Below are positions 10,758 to 20,639 of a stretch of DNA of 64,000 bases, in pieces. Source of the stretch: Gautieria morchelliformis (Eukaryota > Basidiomycota > Agaricomycetes > Gomphales > Gomphaceae); NCBI GenBank assembly GCA_015179125.1, contig WHVA01000016.1:124001-188000 (forward strand), in the 5' to 3' direction. Position numbers and translations under genes: made by a program. The notes below the pieces were generated by a model. The model ran no database searches. It was not told where the DNA came from and saw only the letters and a program-made list of their open reading frames with translations. The first letter of the stretch is position 1. The number at the start of each line of letters is the position of its first letter.

Positions 10758-12632
10758 TATATAATTATATAAGAAAGAAATACTGGGATGCAGACGAGGG
10801 ACTAGGTTTTGCGTAGCGATGTGGTGTCGGAGTGGCGGACCGCGGAAGGGGTCTCTATATAAGATTCTGGTCATGGGTACTGCCAGATCAACAGATATTC
10901 ATAGCGCCCGATATCAGTGCCGAAGCACCGCACAATTACAATGGCGGAAGCGTCTGATAAACGAACCTTGGACGTAAAGGAATTGAGGTTAGAAATACAA
11001 CGTCGAAGCATCAGATATAGTTAGCGGCTCAAGCGAGTAATTGAGGCTGGGCTTCTCGTCAGGGATTGATGATTACATCCGATTTGCTTGGGCGCAATGG
11101 TCTCTAAGATCCACATAAACTTGTCATGTAGGCACACTTGGTGACGACTCACAGTGCCGTGTCAGCGCAGAACCACATGAAAACCAACTGCGACAAGCTC
11201 ACTGTTGTATATTAAGATGATGCTTCTCTAGTGTGTTGTTGAAGAGGAAGTGAAATGAGATGATATCAGAGATCTAGCCTGGCCAGCTCAATGCCCTGCA
11301 TGGGGCTGTAATTCTATAGCGATGCTGGACGATCTCGGCAGAGGTATCAGCTCATGTCAATGTTGCTGGATATGGGGCCACGCGTCGATTCTCATATCGG
11401 CGACATGTCCAGTCAGACGTGAGAAGAGGTGGTATGAAGAGACCGTCGAATTTCAAATGGAGCATCATGACATGGTATTCCCGCGATATTGTACACTCGG
11501 GGTATCATCTGGGATGATGATATAAGCTGTGTCTGGTGGCCAGGAAGCTACTGAGATGATCTGCGATGTGTTTGCAGTTCTAGTGGTATGACATATCAGT
11601 ATCGAGACAACGTAACCCTAACAAGAATATCCTGTATTGGACCTCTGGGATGCTTTTGCCGTCATCCGGTGTCGTGAATCATAATGTCAGCACCCTTGGA
11701 ACACCGGTAACAGGCTAACCTGGGTGGATCCACAATCAAACAATGTAAGAAACATTACCCAGATACACTTTATCGAGTTTCAGAGTATTTCTTTGCATAG
11801 CGTTATCGACCGGATACTGGTGATTCTGAGCGAATAGAGATTTCGTCGTGCCTGGCCACATCAGAATGTTGGCAAGGGCGAGTGCTACCAAACCAAGACA
11901 ACATGCAGGCAACACCGACGCCTGTCTCTATAACTACAACGGGCATGACACAGACACAATATATGGACGGCACTAGTTTCCTTGGGAAGCTCGCTATACG
12001 ACAGGACAGACCGAGACGGACGGCGGCAAACCAACGAGCACAGCACGAGAGGACGCGACATGACAACAATACGAGACGACAACGCAGCAGAACAACGTCG
12101 GCATTAAAATGTAGTCAGGGATATTGATCCAGATTCCCTGGCCAGGATCCTGATCCTGATCATGATGGCAGTGGGTGGGTCGTCTTGTCTGGATGTCCCT
12201 CCCTTTCTACCCTGTCCGTGCGCACTGTTCTGTCGCTGGTTGATGAGCTATGTGGAGCACTCTTGGCCGGAGGGAGAAATGAACACTTCCCTACCCCACC
12301 CCAATTCAAGGTCCTTGCGCCAATCCTCACGCAGCGCTCATCCACCCGTATCTTCTCAAACCTTTCCCCCTGAACATGGCGTCGCCCCTCCCCGTTCTCT
12401 ACAGCCGCAAACGAAGACTAGTCCCTCCCCTGCATCCCAGTACACGCGCTCACACACATGCCCAGCTATCCCGTCCTGATCGTGCGCTGTTCACTGTGCG
12501 GCATTCCCTCGTAGACGCACAGCCAACGCCTACGTGGTGGCCAAGCACGAATCAGCGCTAGGGTCGAACGAGACGCGGAGGCAGAGAAGGATAGCGAGAA
12601 ATCTGATCCCGAGGCATTACGGCGCTTGCGAG
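10758..12632. repeat. 5' flank of DUF6533 copy A, duplicated at 15228-16340 and inverted at 31686-33823
   Basis: No gene found. The segment is shared with the flank of copy B up to about 11890/16350. It is shared over its whole length, reverse-complemented, with 31686-33823, including the stretch 12120-12600 that carries several spurious ORFs. It contains a TATATAAGATTCT element about 100 bp upstream of the copy A start (10855-10868), conserved in B and C, which may be the gene's core promoter. Confidence 0.6.
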
Positions 12633-13753
12633 TAGTGTTGTCCGGGCTCGGGCTGGGCTCAAAAGCCCGGGCTTTGAAGGGGCTCGGGCTCGTCGAATTC
12701 CAAGCCCGGCCCTGGAAGAAGGGCCGGGCCGGGCCCGGGCTTGCTAGGCGTAAACCTCCACGGCGGAATGATTGGCATTAGGACAACCCAGAGTCGCGTG
12801 AATAAATGAACTCACCTCTGGGAATTGGCACAATGTAGACACACACGCATTCCTATGCCCGACCACAGCAGTTGTGGCGCTGTGCATAGCTCGGAGTAGA
12901 GAATTATACATTTTGCAGCACAGAGAGCGTGCACGAATATGACTTTCATTCGACTCTCTGGGTGGGTAGCGCCATAGCCAACATGGAACTTTGCTGCAGG
13001 TAGAGCAGTGGGTACGACAATCAACTTAAGGAGCGGGTCCTTGAGAGCCTTTGAAGGCGTGATGTGGCCGTTATCCGAAAGCTTTGCGAGTATCGTGTCC
13101 ATTGCAGAAACGCCGAGGTCTGAATCTTTGAGAGATTATGTGAGGGGAAAACTATTATCTATCAGTGACATAAGCTACCTAATAAGGCGATTTTCGCTGC
13201 ATCGATGTAAGAGCTGCCGCCAATGCTGACAATCGGATATCCGCTCTAAATCGTGTCCATAGCACACTAGGAAAGCGCTAACTCACTGGCTCGTATGAAG
13301 CATACTCAGTCCCTCAACAGTGGTCACTAGGTGCCCGTCAGATCGGCGGACAGAGGTGGCGGCGGGGCCGGCGGGACGTGGGTGCATAGCGCAGTGCAGA
13401 CGACGCCGTGGAGGCGACGGAGGGCGGGCGGGGGCCCGCGCGCACGCCGCCTGAACCAGGCGGTTTCCTCTTCGGAGCTGTCGATGACCCCGTGAGGTGG
13501 GATTTAGAGTGTGGGATAGGTGGACGATTGAAAAAACAGTTCAGAAATTTTCTTCTATGTTTTTTGTCACTAGAGTTAACTCTTTTGGACTTAGCAAACG
13601 ACGATCTACATTGACGCCCAAAGCCCGGGCTTAAGGGCCGGGCTCAGGGCTTCTGAAAATGAAGCCGAGCCCTCCTCCTTGGGCGTTTGGAGGCCTGGGC
13701 CGGGCTCGGCTCGGGCTGAGCCCCCGGCCTGAGCCCGAGCCCGGACAACACTA
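12633..13753. mobile_element. Non-autonomous TIR element carrying host-gene exons (Pack-type)
   Basis: Terminal inverted repeats TAGTGTTGTCCGGGCTCGGGC at the left and its reverse complement at the right (ending GGACAACACTA at 13753). Each end continues into a GC-rich, imperfectly inverted subterminal region (GGGCCGGGC/GCCCGAGCC) of about 100 bp. The TIR style resembles hAT-like elements, but the flanks (CTTGCGAG and GGTCAGAT) show no matching 8-bp duplication, so superfamily assignment is tentative. No transposase is present. The interior holds part of an iron-type alcohol dehydrogenase gene (12812-13243) and a very GC-rich block at 13335-13500. The right end adjoins DUF6533 copy B, which it truncates. 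Confidence 0.75.
12812..13243 (-). pseudogene. Captured fragment of an iron-containing alcohol dehydrogenase (maleylacetate-reductase-like)
   Basis: Two exons read on the minus strand. Exon at 13243-13179 gives YPIVSIGGSSYIDAAKIALL, matching the NAD-binding GGGSxxDxAK motif of the Fe-ADH family. A 59-bp intron (13178-13120, GTAGCT...TTCAG) follows. The second exon, 13119-12815, gives LGVSAMDTILAKLSDNG..., LIVVPTALPAAKF (family IPTTLSAAE) and IILYSELCTAPQLLW..GMR (family IILDSELT...TPxxLWLSTGMRALDH). The splice joins in frame. Metal-binding positions look degraded: the Asp expected after IIL is Tyr, and the DH of ALDH is LH. The N- and C-terminal parts are missing. In intact relatives the enzyme is a soluble NAD(P)H-dependent reductase. 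Here it is cargo of the TIR element, probably not functional. Confidence 0.7.
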
Positions 13754-15227
13754 GGTCAGATGGAACTGGCAGATAATAATTGTTGACAAGCTATATGTGC
13801 ACTGTTAGTACAACCATGTCCTTCTTTGTAAATTGGTGAGAATATACCTGTTCTGAAGGGGGTTTAAGATGCCAGCAAGGCTTGGCTTTATACCCCAACA
13901 GAGCTGATATTAGCCATTTTGTTATCATGATCAATACCTTACATACCCTTAACACCTAAATTGATAGAGAACATGAAGTGAACTCTGAAGCTCAACAGTT
14001 TTCTAAGTAACTGTACCTTCTTTGTGATAGTATCAGCCAAACTAATTGTAAGCACAAATCTGAATATGAATCAGATATATGAAATAGCATAGGAAATAAT
14101 ATTATATACCCATATCTGACAAAGCCTTACCTGTAGATTAGTGATATATCCACACATGTAAGCACTATGTTGCACACACACCTTGGTAAATCACTAGACT
14201 AATGAGAGATTTCTTATCCTGGATTTCACCTTTCCGCCAAAGTTTCAAGGTTTCAATTGAGCTCAGGATGGTTACTAGCACAACTCCAGTGTCAAAAAGG
14301 ATTACAGTAACATATTGTATGGTATCCACTGTCAAAGGTGTTCAGACACAGTTTGGGAAAGTCCAGGCCTCTATATCTTACCCCTGGAGAATCTTTTAGT
14401 ATAAATCTAGGTAGAAAGTCCTAGTCCATACTGACAAATTCAATGTATTAAGTTGTGAAGCAGTGGTATTGCAGTTTTCCAAAACAGACACATACTATAT
14501 CTAGTGAAGTGAATATGTTATTTATGTAAATTCTGGACAGGCACATACCACTTGAGCAATAATAGCACCAAGAATAAGCAGCCCAAGAACAGCCATAACT
14601 CTTTTATTCTGAAAGGAGATAGCATAGGTGCGAGCTAGCAGAAGGCCTAGGCAAATAAATTGTGTTAATAATTCTAATTGAAAATATATGGGTATTATCA
14701 CTCACCCTGTACTCCAAGCAGAGAAAGGACACTGAAAGCATCATCTAGGTGAGCCATAATATTACATTTCCTTCAAATATATGAGTTCTTAGATTGCTTC
14801 GAAGTAAGGAATTAAAGTCATACTAGACCCTCGTTCAAATCAGTAGGGTTGTTACATCTGAGAACATTGGTAATCACCTCAAGGGATATGTTAGATAGAT
14901 TGACATGTATAATGATAAGAAAGAAAGCCAAGCTCAGGTAACGAGCGAGTATATAGAGAATAGTGCCGATTTTGACGTTCTTGCGCCAAATGTGCCTGAT
15001 CTCCAATGGCAGGGAGAGAAGAGTGTCATATATGAGCAGTGCTGTGTAACAAGCTATGGAAATCGTGGAACTAAGCAGGGGTCATATACGCATACCAAGT
15101 GCTGCGAACTGGACAGAGTTGAACACAAAGCTAGTTCAGGTAAGTTCTTCTGCGTCTCACTCAAGGTAGTAAGCACGTACGTGTCTGATAGTATCTGGAT
15201 AATAGCCGAGGGGTCCGTCTGAGCCAT
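13754..15227 (-). pseudogene. DUF6533-type membrane protein gene, copy B (3'-truncated)
   Basis: Closely parallels copy A exon by exon: ATG at 15227 (MAQTDPSAIIQILSD), a helix block CTALLIYDTLLSLPLEIRHIW near 15050-14990, then RTYAISFQNKRVMAV near 14600, and the VDTIQYVTVILFDTGVVLV block near 14330. Homology stops at 13754, where the TIR element begins, so the C-terminal exon found in A at 9310-8985 is missing. The sequence immediately outside the TIR (AGATGGAACTGGCAGAT) still matches A. As in A, exons 1 and 2 do not join in frame with the obvious splice sites. Confidence 0.62.
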
Positions 15228-16340
15228 GGTGCAAGACAGAAAAATTGGGATGCAGACGAGGGACTAGGTTTTGCGTAGCGATGTCGGGTTGGAGTAGCAG
15301 ACCGCGGAAGGTGTCTCTATATAAGATTCTAGCCATGGGTGCTGCCAGGTCGACAGATATTCATAGCATCCTATATCAGTGCCGAAACATGGCACAATTA
15401 CAAGGCAGAAGGGTCTGATCAAACATTTGATGTAAAAGAATTAAGGTTAGCAATACAACGTCGAAGCATCAGATATAGTTAGCTGGGCTCGGGCAAGTAA
15501 TTCAGCCGTGGCTTCTTGCCAGGAATTGGTTAGCACATACAATTTGCCTGGGCGGTATGATCACCAAGATCCGTTTGAAACTTGTCGTCATATAAGCACA
15601 CTTGGCACTCATTGACGACTCAGTGCCGTGTCAGCGCCACATCACATGAAAACCACCTGCGACAAGCTCACTGGTGTATGTTAAGATGACCCTTCTAGTG
15701 TGTTGTTGAAAAGGAAATGAGATGAGATGATATAAGAGATCCAGCTCAACGCCATGCATGTGGCTTTAATTCTATAGCGGTGCTGGATGATCTCGGCGGA
15801 GGTATCAGCTCATGTCAATGTTGCTGGATGCTGCATGGGGCCACGCGTCGATTCTCATTTTGGCGGCGTGTCCTGTGCAACATGAGAGGAGGTTGTATGA
15901 AGTGACATCGAATTTCTAATTGAGCACCATGTCACGGTATCTGCAATATTGTATACTCGGGGTATCGTCTATGATAGTGATATAGATCTGTGCCGGGGGC
16001 CCAGGAAGCTACTGAGGTGATCTGAGACGTGCTTGCAGGTCTAGCTTGGTATGATATATTAGTATGAAGACAACGCGACCTAACAGGAATGTATTGGACA
16101 TCTGGGATGCTTTTGCAGTCATCCGGTGTCGTGAATCATAATGTCAGCGCCCTTGGAACACCGGTAACAAGCTAACCTGGGTGAATCTACAATCAAACAA
16201 TGTGAGAAACATTACCCAGATACACTTCATCGGGTTTCACATGATTTTCATGCATGGCGTTATCGACCGGATACTGGCGATTCTGAGCGAATTGAGGCTT
16301 CGTCGTACTTGGTCACATCAGAATGTTGGCAAGGGCGAGC
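15228..16340. repeat. 5' flank of DUF6533 copy B, homologous to 10758-11890
   Basis: Co-linear with the copy A flank, including the TATATAAGATTCT motif (15318-15330) and the ATAATGTCAGC...CTTGGAACACCGGTAAC block. Homology is lost shortly after the shared GTTGGCAAGGGCGAG motif. No gene. Confidence 0.6.
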
Positions 16341-16567
16341 GCTAACAAACCAAGACAACATACAAGCCAGGACGGTACCCAACATACGCGGATGCCCTGG
16401 CAGCGTGCGTAACGAAACCCATCAGCCTACAAACCAGCATGCAGATGCGACCTACGCGCTCGGCAGATCCTTATCGACAAAGCACCGGAAGCGACGGACA
16501 ATCAGATTGCAAGACAAGCTGAGCCGGACATACTCAGCAAGGCCAACCTGGCAATCGAAGAGATGCA

Positions 16568-16665
16568 TTCAGTGAGAAGCAGAAGAACTTATCTGAAGTA
16601 GCTCTGTGTTAGACTACGTCGCCTTCGCAGCGCTTGGTATGCGTACATGTCCCATAACCTCGAAG
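16568..16665 (+). pseudogene. Short inverted scrap of the DUF6533 first exon
   Basis: AGTGAGAAGCAGAAGAACTT...CTTCGCAGCGCTTGGTATGCG matches the sense strand of the first exon of copies A and B (AGTGAGATGCAGACGAACTT...CTCGCAGCGCTTGGTATGTG) but lies on the plus strand, opposite to both. It marks a rearrangement breakpoint at about 16568. Confidence 0.6.
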
Positions 16666-17639
16666 TCCCAGTGTCCAAAAGCCACTGTGGGTAGTCGACC
16701 CAATGAATCCTATTGGGTGGACCCACTGAGGATTCAGTATATAAACCACTATAGCTAGTGTAAATACCAATAGAACCCGTTGAAAATTCAATGAATCAGT
16801 TTCAGTGGAAAAAGTTTCGTTTCAATGAGTTGGTTTCAGGGGTTGACTCATGGGTATTCAGGGTTCCTACAATGGAAGACCAATGGATTGAACCAGACAT
16901 TCCAAGTCAACAACCACTGGGTTCCCATGAGATAGTCACTTACAACCCTGTGGTTCTATCACCACATTTCAGAGATGCAGCAACTGAATGTCACTGAATT
17001 ATATGAGGCAAATCACTGAAGATTCATGAAATTTGTAGTGAATGTTAGGTTGTAAAGCTATGGGTTTTCAATGGTTATTGCCTTGCATTCTTGTTCAAAA
17101 GCCATGAGATACCAGTTAAACTTTACCATTGTTTCAAGTCATAAATCAATATATAGAAGGGAAAATACAGATGAAACATATGGCAAAAATCACTAAAATA
17201 CCATAGTCGGATCCAAGAAATTCATACCAGGCCGCTTCACATACGTTGGAGCGGCAGTGCGCCGGGAGCCAAAAGGAGATGAAGAAGGGCTACGAAAAGT
17301 AGATGACATACTATTGGAGATGGCAGATGGCAGACAATGTGAACCTGAAATGGGTCAGGCTACCAGGGAGCCTCTTATAACCGAGGTACGTACATCATGC
17401 ACAACAGCACATGTCTCGTGCACAGGGTGTCGCCGGCGACGCCACCGCTACCGCGACGCCCACGAGAGATGCCTGGGGTCACGTCGTCAGCATGTACAGA
17501 GGATGAGGACACAGATCAGAACACATGACATCAACCGCGAAGACGGAAGAATACAAACACCAAAATGGAGAATAGAAAATAGAGATAGGACAGAAAAATC
17601 GGGACAAAGTGCACATGACACAAAACCAGCGAACTCAAC
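16666..17639. other. Interval without a recognised gene
   Basis: Contains repeated TTCAATGG/CCACTGAG motifs in both orientations (16680-16930), resembling a similar patch at 29395-29500 and suggesting an old foldback element. A plus-strand ORF at 17257-17688 has no recognisable domain and overlaps the exon-like sequence on the other strand; I do not support it. Confidence 0.3.
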
Positions 17640-18278
17640 TTTTACCCACCCGAACGCACTCTCCACACACGTCTTGAGCTCCTTATAGCTCACCATGAGA
17701 CACCTCTGCTCGTCCCGCGATATGAGCATGATGCGTTCATCTGTCCAGGGGTCGAGCAGGTCGGTGATGTGCAGCGAGTGGGGTTCGGGTTGATTGAGTC
17801 AGCGAACGTGTCACACCTCTCACACGTCGAGCCACGCACCTTGCGCGTGCGCCATCTTCACGACAGGGGCACCATGCTCATTGATCTGGTCGGCGCTTGT
17901 GACACACGGGGATCATCTGCATCCAGCTCCCACTGATGAAAGGCGGCGATGGTCCAGTCTGCTAAACAGAGGCGGGAAGCAGCTTCCATTTACCAGGTGT
18001 GTACTAATAATTTACCTTGATCCGGTGCATGGCGCATATATCCGGCTTTAGACGATGGTGCCTATTGAGGCATTAGTGTCTGGGCTCGAAAACGCGGACT
18101 GTGTGAAGGCTCTTACCTTGAACAGACTGGACGACACATCCTCAATGTCAACTAGTTGGAGCCTCTCGAGAGGAGGGAGCCTTCGCAGAAGTCACAAAAT
18201 ATGGCTGACTATGCCCGCATTCGGATTCATACCAATGAGCGTAGTCATAGTCATAACCGTAGCGTGAGGTGGCTAGTT
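17640..18278 (-). pseudogene. F-box/LRR-like gene, 3' part, interrupted by the copia element
   Basis: The minus strand carries exon-like blocks. One near 18205-18105 reads RLPPLERLQLVDIEDVSSSLFK, followed by a GTAAGA donor. One near 17950-17860 reads LADWTIAAFHQWELDADD. One at 17805-17655 reads LHITDLLDPWTDERIMLIS, followed by a GTGGGTAAAAG donor. The leucine-rich PxLERLxL pattern is typical of basidiomycete F-box proteins, in which LRR-like repeats follow the F-box. Across the copia insertion, 23180-23265 contributes TALPALERLELWVHNYM in the same orientation. Full exon structure not resolved; frames between blocks are broken, so the gene is probably dead. Identification is by pattern only. 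Confidence 0.4.
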
Positions 18279-18514
18279 TGTAAGAGTTATATAAACTAGG
18301 GAATAATCTCAGTAGTTGCGCGAATGCAAAGTACTGAGGGAAGAGTGGCCTCTAGCTACCTAATATATAGTGCAGAAGAACAATGGTAACTAAACTACAA
18401 TAGGCACGTAGAACAATAGATGAGTGGAACAATGAGACTGCGGCGCATACATGTCACAATGGGGTGACACGGGGTGACGCGGTTTGCCCCTGGCTTACAC
18501 GTTCTCCTCCTACA
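18279..18514 (-). repeat. 3' LTR of the copia element
   Basis: TGTAAGAGTT...TCCTCCTACA on the plus strand. Differs from the partner LTR at GCGCGAATG versus GCGTGAATG and at TTACACG versus TTACGCG. Confidence 0.95.
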
Positions 18515-18521
18515 CTCCCCC

Positions 18522-20639
18522 TCAAACCGTGGTCAACCCAAGTTCGACCGCAAAATGTTTGACTTTCGCAGACGGCAACGCTTTGGTAAGCGTGTCTGCT
18601 ACCATGTCGTCGGTAGGGCAGTAAACCAAACGAATCGCCCCTTTCTCAATAATCCATCGAATGAAATGATATCGTACGTCGATGTGTTTCGTTCTGGCGT
18701 GGTACTGATGATCTTTAGCAAGCGCGATGGCAGATTGATTATCGGAAAACAATGTCGTGGGTAACATTTTCTTGTCGAAAAGTTGTTCGATCAGTGACCG
18801 AAGCCACAGGGCTGCTTTCGCGGCGTGAGCGGCAGCTACGTATTCACTTTCTGTCGTGGAAAGGGATACAATTGACTGACGCTTTGCGCTCCAGGATACG
18901 GCTCCACCATTGATGATGAACGCGTATCCTGAGATCGCGTGCCTATCTTCGGCCGTACTGCCATCAGCATCAGCGTACCCGATCAGCTCATTTTTCGTAT
19001 GACCGTAAGTCAACCATAAATTCATTGAGCCCTTTAGGTACTGAAAAATACGTTTGACTGCACTCCAGTGACCCGGGCCGAACTTGGTTGAATATCTGGA
19101 TACGGCTTGTACAGCGAAGGCGATATCAGGGCGGGTTCCAAGAGCAGCATACATGAGCGATCCAACAGCCTCTCTATAAGGTATGTCTCGCATGTTTGCC
19201 CATTCAGCCGTGGTCTTAGGGATTGGCGACATAGAAAGGAATAGGCCACGATCCATCGGCATCGATACGGGTTTGAGATCCTCGAAATTATACCTTCGTA
19301 TAATTGACTCTATGTAGGATCGCTGTGAGAGGTGTATGGTTCGTCTTTCTCTGTCCCGTTTTATTTCGATGCCTAATAGCCAATGCAGTTCGCCGAGGTC
19401 AGTGATTTCGACATGCTTCGAGATTCCAGCCTTGAATTGCTTTACCGCCATCTCTGACGTTGCAGCAATAGTGCAATCGTCGACGTGTACCAGGACGATC
19501 GTGAGTGCATTGTTTGTGCGCCGAAAGAAAACGGCCTGATCTACGTCGCAGCAGGAGAAGAGTAACTTGGTGAGCATAATGTCAACAAGCTTTTGGTACC
19601 AACGGCGACCCGATTGTTTTAATCCGTACAACATCTTTTGCAGAAGACATACTTTCCCCGAGGAGCTTGGCGCAGGATACCCAGGTGGTTGAGACATGTA
19701 TATGGTTTCTTTTTCAGTGAGTTCACCGTTCAGGTATGCGCCTTTAATGTCGATCTGATGAAGCTCCATGTCATTCGCAGCCGCCAAAGCCAGTACCGTT
19801 CGAATCGAAGCTAGTTTTGCTACGGGGGCAAACGTGTCGAAGTAGTCGACGCCAGGTACCTGTGAGAAGCCCTGCGCAACAAGGCGGGCTTTATATCTGA
19901 CTACGTTTCCCGCAGCGTCCTTCTTTGCTCGAAAAACCCATTTTGACCCGATGAGGTTTGCGCCGTTGGGGGCCTCAGTGAGTCTCCAAGTCCCGGCATC
20001 ACGGAGTACCGCTAATTCTTCATGAATGGCAGTCTCCCATAGGTGCCAGTCAGGGCGTCGTCTTGCCTCAGCCAGGGATCGGGGTTCGATTGCTTCGACC
20101 TCGCTTGTTTCTGCCACCAGTACGTACCCGTCCACTTCATCAGCGATAAGCATCCACTCAGCAGTTCCTTCCCCTTCCAGTGTATCTTTTTCTGCGATGG
20201 ATGGCATTTGAACTCCTTGTGGTATGGCAGGATCTGACGATCGGTGAGACGACGTTCCATGCCCTTCGAGGATATCTCTAATACGCTGACTGGGCTTTCG
20301 CAGGCGTTTGACAGGTGCTTCAGCATCAGAGTCGGACTGGGATTCGCTGGTGTGTGGCACAGACGGGACATTTGGTATGGGTGCATTGGAGGAGAGGTTT
20401 TTGTTTACTGGTGCGTTAGTTTCCGTCTCGATTATTTGCCAGTTCTCCCCCTCGAGGCGAGAAACTGACACAGAGCTGTTGTCAAAGTGGACGTTGCGTT
20501 CAACTGTGACATATTTCTTTTCAGGCCAGTAAATTCGGGAACCCTTACTCCTTTCATCAATCCCTATCCAGCGGCCTTCAGATACTCGACCGCTGAGCTT
20601 GTCGCCCCCTTCAGTGCGTACCCACACTCTTTCCCCCAT
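18522..20639 (-). CDS. pol: copia pol, C-terminal half: integrase tail, reverse transcriptase, RNase H
   Basis: About 705 residues. It opens with the integrase-tail motif RVWVRTEGGDKLSGR and GRWIGIDERSKGSRIYW. The RVT_2 domain follows (GSKWVFRAKKDAAGN, KARLVAQGF, YFDTFAPVAKL, QIDIKGAYLNGEL), with the catalytic motif HVDD in place of the usual YVDD near residue 400. Then come the RNase H motifs (GYADADGSTAEDRHAISGY, STTESEYVAAAHAAK, SDNQSAIALAKD, TKHIDVRYHFIR). It makes cDNA from the element RNA in virus-like particles. The apparent ATG at 20639 is probably not a true start: the ORF continues the frame of the upstream half once a 1-nt indel in the C5 run (20633-20637) is allowed for, so the two halves form one polyprotein. 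Confidence 0.92.
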   Translation of the reverse strand: MGERVWVRTEGGDKLSGRVSEGRWIGIDERSKGSRIYWPEKKYVTVERNVHFDNSSVSVSRLEGENWQIIETETNAPVNKNLSSNAPIPNVPSVPHTSESQSDSDAEAPVKRLRKPSQRIRDILEGHGTSSHRSSDPAIPQGVQMPSIAEKDTLEGEGTAEWMLIADEVDGYVLVAETSEVEAIEPRSLAEARRRPDWHLWETAIHEELAVLRDAGTWRLTEAPNGANLIGSKWVFRAKKDAAGNVVRYKARLVAQGFSQVPGVDYFDTFAPVAKLASIRTVLALAAANDMELHQIDIKGAYLNGELTEKETIYMSQPPGYPAPSSSGKVCLLQKMLYGLKQSGRRWYQKLVDIMLTKLLFSCCDVDQAVFFRRTNNALTIVLVHVDDCTIAATSEMAVKQFKAGISKHVEITDLGELHWLLGIEIKRDRERRTIHLSQRSYIESIIRRYNFEDLKPVSMPMDRGLFLSMSPIPKTTAEWANMRDIPYREAVGSLMYAALGTRPDIAFAVQAVSRYSTKFGPGHWSAVKRIFQYLKGSMNLWLTYGHTKNELIGYADADGSTAEDRHAISGYAFIINGGAVSWSAKRQSIVSLSTTESEYVAAAHAAKAALWLRSLIEQLFDKKMLPTTLFSDNQSAIALAKDHQYHARTKHIDVRYHFIRWIIEKGAIRLVYCPTDDMVADTLTKALPSAKVKHFAVELGLTTV

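Noticed and set aside
12162..12479. Plus-strand Pro/Ser-rich ORF in the copy A flank
   Set aside because: Not conserved as a frame in the inverted copy at 31.8-32.3 kb.
16791..16997. Short ORF starting MNQFQWKKFRFNELV
   Set aside because: Falls in a patch of inverted TTCAATGG motifs; no family and no splice context.
17257..17688. Plus-strand ORF of 143 residues
   Set aside because: No domain, Arg-rich low-complexity sequence, and it overlaps exon-like sequence on the opposite strand.
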